Made by a program: the position numbers and the translations under genes. This document shows, piece by piece, positions 1-5,899 of a DNA stretch of 9,805 bases. The DNA comes from Clostridia bacterium (GTDB taxonomy: Bacteria > Bacillota > Clostridia > Christensenellales > CAG-314). The notes beneath the pieces were generated by a model that saw only the letters and a program-made list of their open reading frames with translations, was not told the origin of the DNA and did no database searches. Within the stretch, counting starts at the first letter, position 1, and each line of letters begins with the position of its first letter. The DNA lies in the NCBI GenBank assembly GCA_017452035.1, contig JAFTNE010000109.1, positions 1-9,805 on the forward strand. Direction: 5' to 3'.

Positions 1-1155
1 TTCTGGGTATCCCGTATGATTTTCAGCTCACTGTACAACACAGGTAGCATCCCATTTAAGCACGTTTTGATGCACGGTATTGTTCGTGACGAACAAGGTC
101 GCAAAATGAGTAAATCTTTGGGTAACGGCGTTGATCCAGTTGAGTTTATCGACAAGTATGGCGCAGATACCCTTCGCTTTGCACTTATCAATGGCGTTGC
201 AAACGGTAGTGATATGCGTTTTAGCCCCGACAAAATTGATGGTACACGCAACTTTATGAACAAAGTTTGGAACGCAAGCCGTTTTGTACTGATGAACTGC
301 GAAGACAAGCAACTTGTAGATATTGCCGAGGCTAAGCTGACACTTGCCGACAAGTGGATTTTGACAAAGCTCAACCAAACTATCAAAACTGTTACCGAGC
401 TTATGGAAAAGTACGAGCTTGGTATGGCTTGCCAAACATTGTTCGACTTTGTTTGGAGTGAGTTCTGCGATTGGTACATTGAACTTACAAAGCCCGTTTT
501 GTACGGCACTGACGAAATTGCTCGCCGTGATACCCTTTCCGTGTTGGTATACGTTTTGGATAAGATTTTGAAACTGTTGCATCCATTTGTACCTTTCATC
601 ACCGAAAAAATCTACCAAGATTTGCCCAACCACGGCGAAAGCATCATGATTGAGCGTTACCCAACCTTTGTTGACGAACTCAATTTTGAAGATGACCACG
701 CACTTGTAGAACAACTAAAAGAGCTTATCTCCAAAATTCGAAATATTCGCGTAGAGTATGGCGTTATCCCAAGCAAGCGCATCCGTATGTACCTACTTGT
801 AAATGACGAAAGACTCAAAGAGTGCGACTTGTATCTTGCAAAACTTTGCAACTTGGAAGAGGTTGTTTTTGCTGATGCCCCCAGTTCCGAAAAGGTTGTA
901 AAGGCCGTAACAAACAGCGCAACCTGCCTTGTTCCACTGGGCGACTTGGTGGACACAGCAAAGGAAATTGAACGCATCTCCAAGGAAATTGAAAAGGTTC
1001 AAAGCGAAATTGCACGCGCTCGTGGCAAACTGTCCAACCAAGGTTTCGTTGCTAAAGCTCCTGCACAACTTATTGATGCCGAAAAGGCAAAGCTTGCCAA
1101 GTACGAAGAACTTCTTTCCCAACTTGAAACTCGCCTTGCTGAACTCAAAGCATAG
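1..1155 (+). CDS. valS: Valine--tRNA ligase, C-terminal part (5' end outside window)
   Basis: Class I aminoacyl-tRNA synthetase that charges tRNA-Val in the cytoplasm. The reading frame is open from base 1, so the gene is cut by the window edge; 384 residues are visible, a bit under half of a typical ValS of about 880. Visible residues 1-6 read FWVSRM, and the KMSKS catalytic loop is at bases 103-117 (residues 35-39), preceded by HGIVRDEQGR as in ValS. A DALR-type anticodon-binding helical domain follows at roughly residues 115-270. The last 65 or so residues are a charged heptad-like segment (KEIERISKEIEKVQ...), matching the C-terminal tRNA-binding coiled coil typical of ValS. The next gene is not folC, which often follows valS in Firmicutes, and a repeat-rich spacer separates it from yitT. 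Family assignment is certain; only the N-terminal catalytic half is missing from view. Confidence 0.97.
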   Translation, partial: FWVSRMIFSSLYNTGSIPFKHVLMHGIVRDEQGRKMSKSLGNGVDPVEFIDKYGADTLRFALINGVANGSDMRFSPDKIDGTRNFMNKVWNASRFVLMNCEDKQLVDIAEAKLTLADKWILTKLNQTIKTVTELMEKYELGMACQTLFDFVWSEFCDWYIELTKPVLYGTDEIARRDTLSVLVYVLDKILKLLHPFVPFITEKIYQDLPNHGESIMIERYPTFVDELNFEDDHALVEQLKELISKIRNIRVEYGVIPSKRIRMYLLVNDERLKECDLYLAKLCNLEEVVFADAPSSEKVVKAVTNSATCLVPLGDLVDTAKEIERISKEIEKVQSEIARARGKLSNQGFVAKAPAQLIDAEKAKLAKYEELLSQLETRLAELKA

Positions 1156-1160
1156 GGCTC

Positions 1161-1357
1161 TTTCTCAAAAACTCGTTGTTTTTTGACGGCAAAACGATTG
1201 CGCAATCTCCCACGTTTTTCTCGGTCAAAGACTTTCCAAGTATTATCCCTCGAAACAACGTGGTTCTTGCTTGCGTTTTATCCGTCAAATCGCCTTGCGA
1301 CTAAACAACCACTTTTTGTTCCCTCGCCCTTGTATTTTCTCAAAAACTCGTTGTTTT
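1161..1357. repeat. Direct-repeat-bounded element with internal imperfect inverted repeat
   Basis: A 22-bp perfect direct repeat (core CAAAAACTCGTTGTTTT) occurs at 1161-1182 and 1336-1357. Between the copies, the segment 1182-1214 (starts TTTGACGG, ends CCACG) matches the reverse complement of 1259-1289 with a few mismatches and gaps, giving a long imperfect stem around a loop of about 44 bases. No transposase is present. Flanking repeats around an inverted repeat suggest a small non-autonomous or interspersed intergenic element. A genome-wide copy number is needed to tell that from a local duplication. Confidence 0.5.
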
Positions 1358-1378
1358 ATAGCATCAAAATTGTACAAC

Positions 1379-1440
1379 TATCGTAGGGGAGGCTACCAGC
1401 CTCCGTATATAACAAATATCGCAGGGGACGCCCCTCCCGA
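1379..1440. repeat. Pair of REP-like GC-rich hairpins
   Basis: Two units start with TATCG(T/C)AGGGGA, at 1379 and 1417, 38 bp apart. Each folds at once into a tight hairpin. The first has stem GGAGGCT (1388-1394), loop ACC and AGCCTCC (1398-1404); the second has AGGGG (1423-1427), loop ACG and CCCCT (1431-1435). They are much more GC-rich than the surrounding sequence. Similar AGGGGA-plus-palindrome modules are, as I recall, scattered between genes in many gut Clostridia, so a REP/BIME-like intergenic repeat is the likely identity. Neither hairpin has a U-run, so they are not standard terminators. Confidence 0.55.
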
Positions 1441-1472
1441 CAAAACACAACTAACATCTAATTAACACACCT

Positions 1473-2345
1473 ATGAAAATCACACCAAGATTTATTTTCG
1501 ATTGTATTGTAGTGGTGCTACTGGGCATTTTGCACAGCTTGTCCTACGAAATATTCATTTTTAGTAACCAATTTGCTCCATCAGGCATAAATGGTATTGC
1601 CACAATGATTCAGTACAAACTGGGCTTTTCCGTTGGTTACATGTCACTTATTATCAACGTGCCACTTTGTGTTGCTGCATTTTTGCTTTGCGACAAAGAG
1701 TATGCTGTAAAATCATTTTTGTTTACTGGCACATTTTCTTTGGCATTGCTTGTATGGAAGAACGTGACATTTTTGGACCCATTTATCTACGAAACGCACA
1801 TTTCGCCACTTCTTGCGCCCATTGCAGGTGGCGCAATCACAGGTTTTGTAACAGCTTTGAATATGCGCATTAACTCCTCAACGGGTGGCACTGACGTAAT
1901 TGCAAGGCTTTATCACAGGTTCAAACCCAATTCGAGCATTGTACATATCATATTCATTTTGAACGTTGCTGTGGCAGTTGCCAGTTACTTTGTGTACGAC
2001 TTTGCAATGGACCCAGTTATCTTGTGTATTTTGTACAGTTTTGTATCGGTAATGGTCAGCGACAATATGCTCAAAGCCGACAAAAGCGCTGTCAAGGTGG
2101 AAATCATCACAAAACACGCTGATGAAGTTTCTCAAGATATCATTGACAACCTTCACCACTCCGTTACGGAAGTTAACGCGCGTGGAATGTACTCTCATAC
2201 CGATTTGCAAATGCTGGTGTGCATAATCAACAAACACCAGCTTGCTGATTTGGAACGCATACTTGCAAAGTACCCCGATACCTTCTCGTTCGTATCCCGT
2301 GTAAACCAAACCATTGGCAACTTCAAACACGTAAAAGGCAAGTAG
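1473..2345 (+). CDS. YitT family membrane protein with C-terminal DUF2179 domain
   Basis: A 290-residue integral membrane protein of the YitT/DUF161 family, whose transport or other role is not firmly established. The N-terminal two thirds hold about five to six hydrophobic helices (around residues 8-30, 50-72, 80-97, 108-130, 150-175 and 180-197). The family-type segment SGINGIATMIQYKLG is at residues 37-51, and NSSTGGTDVIARL, the typical STGGxD motif, lies near residue 135. Residues from about 205 to 285 (VEIITKHADEVSQDI... to FVSRVNQTIGNFK) form the soluble DUF2179 domain. ATG 1473 is the only sensible start, because an in-frame TAA lies 19-21 bases upstream. No clear Shine-Dalgarno sequence precedes it, unlike most genes here. 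The lipoprotein gene follows after 57 bp, probably in the same transcript. Confidence 0.9.
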   Translation: MKITPRFIFDCIVVVLLGILHSLSYEIFIFSNQFAPSGINGIATMIQYKLGFSVGYMSLIINVPLCVAAFLLCDKEYAVKSFLFTGTFSLALLVWKNVTFLDPFIYETHISPLLAPIAGGAITGFVTALNMRINSSTGGTDVIARLYHRFKPNSSIVHIIFILNVAVAVASYFVYDFAMDPVILCILYSFVSVMVSDNMLKADKSAVKVEIITKHADEVSQDIIDNLHHSVTEVNARGMYSHTDLQMLVCIINKHQLADLERILAKYPDTFSFVSRVNQTIGNFKHVKGK

Positions 2346-2402
2346 TTCTCTTTTGACGAGTAGCTCAACAATATTCACAGAATACCTCAAAGGGAGTAAT
2401 TT

Positions 2403-3230
2403 ATGAACAAAAAAGTTCTTTTGCTAATTCTCATATTTGTGCTGTTGGCAAGCGCATTTGCCTTTGCAAGCTGTCAAAACCAGTTGGAAATTGAAAGCGC
2501 CAAATCGGTTGTTGGCATCGACATCACTCGCAAGGTAGTGTCAGCCAAGTACGATTATCAAAATGATACCTACTGTTGGGTTATCAAGTACTATGTCGAT
2601 CCATTGCAGTGCGATCTTTCTACAGTTAACAGTATAAAAATCAAGGCATACATTCCCAAGTACGATAACTATGGCAATCTTAACGAATACCCTGCTATCT
2701 CAACGATTAACGCAATAATTCCTGACGATGTTGCTCCAACTGCAGAAAACAACTATTTCTATGTAGAGCTTGACAATGCCAAGTACGATCCATCAATGGA
2801 ACGCGAATTTGATCCATCAATTGGTGACTATGCAGATAACTTCAAAACGGATGACCAGGGTGTAAAACATTATTTCCCCAGTGAAAACTTGGTGCTCAAA
2901 CAATGCTTTTTCTATGTGGATGATAACAGTGGCGATGCCAGTGACGACAACCCAATGGACAACATCACAAAAATTCCATCCATCGGCTTGACCTTTGTTT
3001 TGGGTATTGTTATGGTAGTTGTTGGCTTTGTTTTGTATTGGATAGCGCTTACCGTTTTCCAAAACAAGTTGGCAATTGCCATTGCGTTTAGCGTACCACT
3101 TATCCTTACCATTGGCTCGTGGATTTTGTGGGGCTGGGCGCGTGGACTAATTATGACGGTATTTTTTGTTATCTACTACGTTTGTATCGAAACGTTTGCA
3201 AAACGCGTTGCCGATACACTGGGATACTAA
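2403..3230 (+). CDS. Putative lipoprotein with three C-terminal membrane helices (unknown function)
   Basis: I do not recognise a named family. The 275-residue product begins with a lysine-rich signal sequence and a hydrophobic core, then FASC with Cys24, an acceptable though not ideal lipobox (Phe at -3). Residues about 25-185 are polar, rich in Asp, Asn and Tyr, and probably extracellular. They contain three KYD segments (AKYD, PKYD, AKYD) and two neighbouring DPS(M/I) segments. Residues about 192-217, 221-245 and 248-264 are hydrophobic and likely cross the membrane, which is odd for a lipid-anchored protein; Cys24 could instead simply follow a classical signal peptide. The start is fixed by AGGGAG at 2391-2396, six bases from the ATG. 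It lies 57 bp after the YitT gene on the same strand. No terminator is obvious downstream. Confidence 0.75.
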   Translation: MNKKVLLLILIFVLLASAFAFASCQNQLEIESAKSVVGIDITRKVVSAKYDYQNDTYCWVIKYYVDPLQCDLSTVNSIKIKAYIPKYDNYGNLNEYPAISTINAIIPDDVAPTAENNYFYVELDNAKYDPSMEREFDPSIGDYADNFKTDDQGVKHYFPSENLVLKQCFFYVDDNSGDASDDNPMDNITKIPSIGLTFVLGIVMVVVGFVLYWIALTVFQNKLAIAIAFSVPLILTIGSWILWGWARGLIMTVFFVIYYVCIETFAKRVADTLGY

Positions 3231-3408
3231 AAACCCTTTGAAATTTACAAACGCTTGATAGTGTAATAGACATCAACCTCATTGTGTATTTTGTATTTTG
3301 GGGCATGCAGTTAGCTTAAATTTTGCACAAAATATCACGTTTTTGTATTTTGCAACCAATAGTTGCGTATTTGCAAAGCAAAATTGGTGGTGTTGTGGGC
3401 TTTGTTGA

Positions 3409-3423
3409 TGTACAATGTGTACA
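3409..3423. promoter_or_regulatory. 15-bp palindrome, candidate operator before the XRE gene
   Basis: TGTACA at 3409-3414 and TGTACA at 3418-3423 flank the centre ATG, giving a perfect inverted repeat. It ends four bases before the AAGGAG ribosome binding site of the XRE regulator. It also contains TACAAT (3411-3416), a possible -10 box, but I find no matching -35 at 16-18 bp. Position and symmetry fit an autoregulatory operator for a dimeric HTH protein. This is inference. Confidence 0.45.
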
Positions 3424-3441
3424 AAAAAAGGAGAAATCTAC

Positions 3442-4071
3442 ATGACTAACGCACAAATTTTGGGCGACAAACTGTATCGCCTTCGCAAAGATAAAGGCAT
3501 CTCTCAAGAGGAACTTGCCTACAAACTTAACGTATCTCGTCAGGCCATTTCCAAGTGGGAGCGTGGCGAGGCTTTGCCCGATACCGACAACCTTATTTCC
3601 CTTGCAAAGCTTTACGAAGTATCTTTGGACGAGCTTGTTGGTAATGATGTTGAAAGCTACCAACCTGTAATTGCTCCCACTGCAAGTGTTGACGTTGACG
3701 AGGATGAAAGAGATTGTCAAGATGATGATGAACTTCCCCCCGAAGAAACACCCACTGGCAAAAAGGGTAAGTTTATTCGTGCTTTGTACGCGTTGCCATA
3801 CGTTATCGTTGTAACAGTGGCATACATCCTTTGGGGATGTTTGGGCAATGGTTGGGGTATTGGTTGGACGTTGTACCTAACTGTGCCTGTGTACTACTCA
3901 ATTGTTGACTGTATTCACCACAAAAAGGTAAGTCACTTTGCCTACCCAGTATTTTGCGCATTTGTGTACTGTTTTTGTGGCGTTATGTGGAAACTTTGGC
4001 ACCCAATGTGGGTAGTATTTTTGACAATCCCCATCTTCTACGCCATTGCCGATGCAATTGACAAAAGGTAG
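3442..4071 (+). CDS. XRE-type HTH transcriptional regulator with membrane-embedded C-terminus
   Basis: A 209-residue protein. Residues about 6-66 are a Cro/C1-type HTH domain (RLRKDKGISQEELAYKLN, then VSRQAISKWERGEALPD), so it should bind DNA as a dimer. Residues 70-108 are an acidic linker (VDVDEDERDCQDDDELPPEE). Residues about 112-205 are hydrophobic and contain four likely membrane helices, so the DNA-binding domain should be tethered to the inner membrane face. The tail carries an internal repeat: WTLYLTVPVYYSIVDCI near 142-158 resembles WVVFLTIPIFYAIADAI near 190-206. I chose ATG 3442 because AAGGAG (3428-3433) lies eight bases upstream; the in-frame ATG at 3415 falls inside the upstream palindrome and lacks a ribosome site. 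A strong terminator follows. HTH plus this type of tail is common in Firmicutes; the signal sensed is unknown. Confidence 0.92.
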   Translation: MTNAQILGDKLYRLRKDKGISQEELAYKLNVSRQAISKWERGEALPDTDNLISLAKLYEVSLDELVGNDVESYQPVIAPTASVDVDEDERDCQDDDELPPEETPTGKKGKFIRALYALPYVIVVTVAYILWGCLGNGWGIGWTLYLTVPVYYSIVDCIHHKKVSHFAYPVFCAFVYCFCGVMWKLWHPMWVVFLTIPIFYAIADAIDKR

Positions 4072-4129
4072 TGTGTGTTGTTTTTAGTGTCAATTTAGTA
4101 AAGAATAATTGCAAAATTTGCATAAAGAT

Positions 4130-4168
4130 AAAAGAGCAAGCATGGTTGTGCTTGCTCTTTTGTTTTTT
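4130..4168 (+). terminator. Intrinsic terminator of the XRE gene
   Basis: A perfect 13-bp stem, AAAAGAGCAAGCA (4130-4142) with TGCTTGCTCTTTT (4149-4161) around a six-base loop, is followed by G and six Ts (4163-4168). The opposite strand has only a short T tract after the stem, so termination of the convergent pyrophosphatase-like gene here would be weaker. Confidence 0.92.
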
Positions 4169-4231
4169 AACTGTTTAGTTGTACCAAGTCTGTTGTTGTG
4201 TATTATATCTAATTTTTTTGTGCAAATACTG

Positions 4232-4555
4232 TTACATTTCCACTTCCACAGTAAAAAATCTTTCTTGAAAGTGTACCTGTTTTAGTATTTCCTCCTTGGT
4301 TAGTGTTGACTCTTGTGGTGCAACAACCCATTTGTCCTCCACGTCGTCCAGTCGGTGGATGATGGCAACAACCTTGCCTACAAACTGCTCAATTGGCTTG
4401 TCTACACCCAAAACGTAGGCATCTTGTTCTTCTCCATCGTTGGCAAAAACGCCCGGCACGTAGCCGTAGTTGACGGTGTAAAGGATATCTTTGTGTGTGG
4501 GATGAAAGGTGCCCAACGGCCTGTCTACAACCACCGTTACAATTTTGCCTATCAT
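4232..4555 (-). CDS. Short inorganic pyrophosphatase-like protein
   Basis: A 107-residue protein resembling the core of family I soluble inorganic pyrophosphatase, which hydrolyses PPi to two phosphates in the cytoplasm. Visible landmarks are VDRPLG (10-14, like the VDR strand of E. coli Ppa), VNYGY (28-32), DGEEQD (40-45, the two metal-binding Asp) and DDVEDK (70-75, the third Asp and following Lys). The N-terminal strands holding Glu20, Lys29 and Glu31 of E. coli Ppa are absent, and the protein is much shorter than the usual 170 or more residues. Similar short proteins are, as I recall, annotated as pyrophosphatases in Clostridia; activity is not assured. ATG 4555 is fixed by AAGGAGG (4567-4561), five bases upstream, and by the promoter directly behind it. 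A longer open frame up to 4744 would cover that promoter and is rejected. Confidence 0.82.
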   Translation of the reverse strand: MIGKIVTVVVDRPLGTFHPTHKDILYTVNYGYVPGVFANDGEEQDAYVLGVDKPIEQFVGKVVAIIHRLDDVEDKWVVAPQESTLTKEEILKQVHFQERFFTVEVEM

Positions 4556-4573
4556 TGTCGCCTCCTTTTTGTA

Positions 4574-4602
4574 ATTATACCACAGCACAAACCAAATTGC
4601 AA
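4574..4602 (-). promoter_or_regulatory. Promoter of the pyrophosphatase-like gene
   Basis: On the minus strand, TTGCAA (4602-4597) and TATAAT (4579-4574) are separated by 17 bp, with TGG just before the -10 (extended -10). The expected start near 4567 leaves only a very short leader, essentially the ribosome binding site. This supports the short protein start. Confidence 0.8.
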
Positions 4603-4742
4603 CAGAGGGGATTACTGTTGCAGGTGGCAACAAACCATGGTAATAAACGGGTAACACAAGTAGGTTTATTTCCATATCTATGCACCAATGTACAATTGTG
4701 ATTGCAATGTTATTTACTGCAATACAAATAGGCTTTGCAAAC

Positions 4743-4771
4743 AAAAAAAGGCACGCCTTGTTTGGCGTACC
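4743..4771 (-). terminator. Intrinsic terminator of tRNA-Arg
   Basis: Read on the minus strand, GGTACGCC (4771-4764) pairs with GGCGTGCC (4757-4750), with one G-U pair and a six-base loop, and is followed by seven Ts (4749-4743). It lies eight bases after the encoded CCA of the tRNA. Confidence 0.9.
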
Positions 4772-4778
4772 TATAGTT

Positions 4779-4853
4779 TGGTCTACTCGCCAGGAGTCGA
4801 ACCTGGAACGATGCCGTCGGAGGGCATTGTTTTATCCATTAGACTACGAGTAG
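4779..4853 (-). tRNA. tRNA-Arg (anticodon CCG)
   Basis: A complete cloverleaf, 75 nt including an encoded CCA end (4781-4779). The acceptor stem is CTACTCG (4853-4847) with CGAGTAG (4789-4783), and the discriminator is A at 4782. The anticodon stem is ATGCC/GGCAT with loop CTCCGAC, giving anticodon CCG (4820-4818), which reads arginine codon CGG. The T stem is CCAGG/CCTGG with loop TTCGACT. The variable loop has four bases. The D arm is GTCT with AAAC around AATGGATA, and its third pair is a C-A mismatch, a small oddity. A strong promoter lies upstream and a terminator downstream, so it is a single-gene unit. Confidence 0.95.
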
Positions 4854-4908
4854 TTATGTGTTGCGTAAAAGTTTTTGTTTGTACTGTTTTGATGTATCAA
4901 TCAAAAAA

Positions 4909-4937
4909 ATTATACTAAACTTATTTGCACAAGTCAA
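4909..4937 (-). promoter_or_regulatory. Promoter of tRNA-Arg
   Basis: On the minus strand, TTGACT (4937-4932) and a perfect TATAAT (4914-4909) are 17 bp apart. Transcription should start near 4902, giving a 5' leader of about 48 nt to be trimmed before the tRNA. Confidence 0.85.
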
Positions 4938-4948
4938 GTGTATGTTTT

Positions 4949-4961
4949 GTCACAATGTGAC
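4949..4961. promoter_or_regulatory. 13-bp palindrome between divergent promoters
   Basis: GTCACA (4949-4954), A, TGTGAC (4956-4961) is a perfect inverted repeat. It lies 11 bp upstream of the tRNA-Arg -35 box and about 90 bp upstream of the divergent plus-strand promoter. It shares the eight bases ACAATGTG with the palindrome before the XRE gene. Candidate protein-binding site; the binder is unknown. Confidence 0.35.
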
Positions 4962-5053
4962 CAAAGGGGACGTTTTTGCCTACATATTGATGTTTATTGC
5001 AGGCAAACTACTTGAGTAGCCTTTGTTTTGTAGCAATTTGTGTTTTAATTTTG

Positions 5054-5082
5054 TCGACATGTGCCAGTTGTTGTGATATAAT
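5054..5082 (+). promoter_or_regulatory. Promoter of the small-membrane-protein/HAD operon
   Basis: TCGACA (5054-5059, five of six bases of the -35 consensus), a 17-bp spacer, and TATAAT (5077-5082) preceded by TGA (extended -10). The start should be near 5089, about 23 bases before the first gene. The stretch 4962-5053 between this and the tRNA promoter has no gene; it holds a TTTGCCT/AGGCAAA inverted repeat (4975-4981, 5001-5007) and a small CTAC/GTAG hairpin (5008-5019) of unknown role. Confidence 0.75.
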
Positions 5083-5111
5083 ATACTAAACAAAATTTTC
5101 GGGGGAATAGT

Positions 5112-5435
5112 ATGTTTCTTGTTAGGTTGCTATTGTGGGTTATCACACTTCCACTGGTAATTATTGCCTATGTTTTTAAGCTGATTTTGTTTTTGCTTAC
5201 AGCATTTGGTTCTATTGTGACAACGTTACTTGGTGGAGTTCTGGTAATTGCATCTGCCGTGATGTTTATTGGTTGCTTTTTTAATACTGGTGCAGAGTTT
5301 TGGAGTGGTATTGGCACATCCCTTGCTGGCATAGCATTGGGCATCTTTATCTACTACATGCCACGTATCGGCGCGTTTTTGATAGCTTTGTGCGATTCCT
5401 TTATCCACTGGGTACGCAGTATCACTTTTGGTTGA
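5112..5435 (+). CDS. Small membrane protein A of a tandem paralogous pair
   Basis: A 107-residue hydrophobic protein of unknown function with three to four likely membrane segments: about residues 4-32, 35-57, 66-82 and 84-100. It starts MFLVRLLLWVITLP and ends with a segment after YYMPRIGAFLIALCD. The downstream neighbour has the same length and layout and is clearly related. Small clostridial proteins of this shape, with a basic-hydrophobic start, a Pro near residue 14 and a C-terminal P..xAxL..L pattern, include the CD1845 family linked to conjugative elements. That link is a resemblance from memory, and no other conjugation genes are visible. GGGGGA at 5101-5106 serves as ribosome site, five bases from ATG 5112. 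It is the first gene of the operon that ends with the HAD protein. Confidence 0.75.
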   Translation: MFLVRLLLWVITLPLVIIAYVFKLILFLLTAFGSIVTTLLGGVLVIASAVMFIGCFFNTGAEFWSGIGTSLAGIALGIFIYYMPRIGAFLIALCDSFIHWVRSITFG

Positions 5436-5497
5436 TAAACTGAAACGTTTTGTAAAACGTCAAAACCAATTTGCTATATATCTTAAAAAAAAATTGC

Positions 5498-5522
5498 ATT
5501 GCAACAATTTTATAGTTGCAAT
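5498..5522 (+). promoter_or_regulatory. Hairpin just before the ribosome site of membrane protein B
   Basis: ATTGCAAC (5498-5505) pairs perfectly with GTTGCAAT (5515-5522) around a nine-base loop. The stem ends three bases before AGGAG (5526-5530). A second perfect inverted repeat, ACGTTTT-GT-AAAACGT (5445-5460), follows the stop of membrane protein A. Together they could affect mRNA processing or translation in the 100-base gap between the paralogues. Only TTTT follows, so strong termination is unlikely. Confidence 0.4.
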
Positions 5523-5535
5523 TTTAGGAGACTAT

Positions 5536-5853
5536 ATGATAATTTTACGCATCATTTTGGGTATTGTTGCAATACCAGTTATGTTGTTACTGTACATACT
5601 TAAAGGCATCTTTTACCTATTTACAATGATTAGTGCAAAAATTTTGCAAGTAGTAGGCGCTCTTGTGCTAATTGCTGGTGTAATTTTTCTTGCTATTGGC
5701 TCGGGTGTGGACTCGCCTTCGGATAGCAAAGCTACATACATTGGCATGATTGCTGGTGGTGTGGGAATGATATGGTTGCCATATATTTCTGCCTTTTTGT
5801 CCGGTCTTTTTGGCTCACTTGCCGAAAGTATTAAGGATCGAGTTTTTCACTAA
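5536..5853 (+). CDS. Small membrane protein B of a tandem paralogous pair
   Basis: A 105-residue hydrophobic protein related to the upstream gene. Its start MIILRIILGIVAIPVMLL lines up with MFLVRLLLWVITLPLVII of protein A; both then have a YxxK turn (YILKGI / YVFKLI), an LxGxxLVIA segment, a Gly-rich helix, and a short end after a Pro (LPYISAFLSGLFGSL). Three to four membrane helices are likely. Function is unknown. ATG 5536 is fixed by AGGAG (5526-5530), five bases upstream, and by the alignment to protein A. A TTG codon at 5428 in frame would add 36 residues but has no ribosome site and spoils the alignment. The HAD gene follows 46 bp later with no terminator between, so the three are probably co-transcribed. 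Confidence 0.75.
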   Translation: MIILRIILGIVAIPVMLLLYILKGIFYLFTMISAKILQVVGALVLIAGVIFLAIGSGVDSPSDSKATYIGMIAGGVGMIWLPYISAFLSGLFGSLAESIKDRVFH

Positions 5854-5899
5854 TTAACAATTGGGGCAAGCGCTCACAGTTGCATCAACGGGATACAAT

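Larger units (their letters stand above)
1156..1472. other. Gene-free, repeat-rich spacer between valS and the YitT gene
   Basis: This 317-base stretch has no convincing gene. Two frames stay open for 64-67 codons, but both run through the repeats, have no ribosome binding site and give protein with no recognisable domain. It contains a 22-bp perfect direct repeat, an imperfect inverted repeat of about 30 bp per arm, and two compact GC-rich hairpins, each listed separately. I see no clear U-tailed terminator for valS and no good promoter for the YitT gene, so the latter may be read through from valS or use a promoter I cannot recognise. Confidence 0.7.

Noticed and set aside
28..714. 228-codon minus-strand open frame opposite valS
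   Set aside because: It lies antisense to the clearly coding valS frame, has no recognisable domain, and comes from the codon pattern of the opposite strand.
1166..1185. CAAAAAC...GTTTTTTG hairpin as the valS terminator
   Set aside because: The stem is almost all A-T and its T-run is part of the stem; the same bases recur in the second repeat copy, so it reads better as part of the repeat.
1183..1465. Two plus-strand open frames of 64-67 codons in the valS-yitT spacer
   Set aside because: Both run through direct and inverted repeats, lack ribosome sites and have no protein-like features.
3415..3441. Upstream ATG adding nine residues to the XRE regulator
   Set aside because: It lies inside the TGTACA palindrome with no ribosome site, while ATG 3442 has AAGGAG at good spacing.
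3316..3720. 134-codon minus-strand open frame
   Set aside because: It overlaps the XRE gene and its operator on the other strand and has no start signal or domain.
4556..4744. 63-residue N-terminal extension of the pyrophosphatase-like protein
   Set aside because: It would begin in the tRNA terminator and cover a near-consensus promoter and AAGGAGG site that belong to ATG 4555.
5428..5535. TTG start adding 36 residues to membrane protein B
   Set aside because: No ribosome site; the extension has no match in paralogue A, whose start aligns with ATG 5536.
5861..5899. TTG start adding 13 residues to the HAD protein
   Set aside because: No ribosome site, and HAD motif I normally lies within the first ten or so residues, as with ATG 5900.
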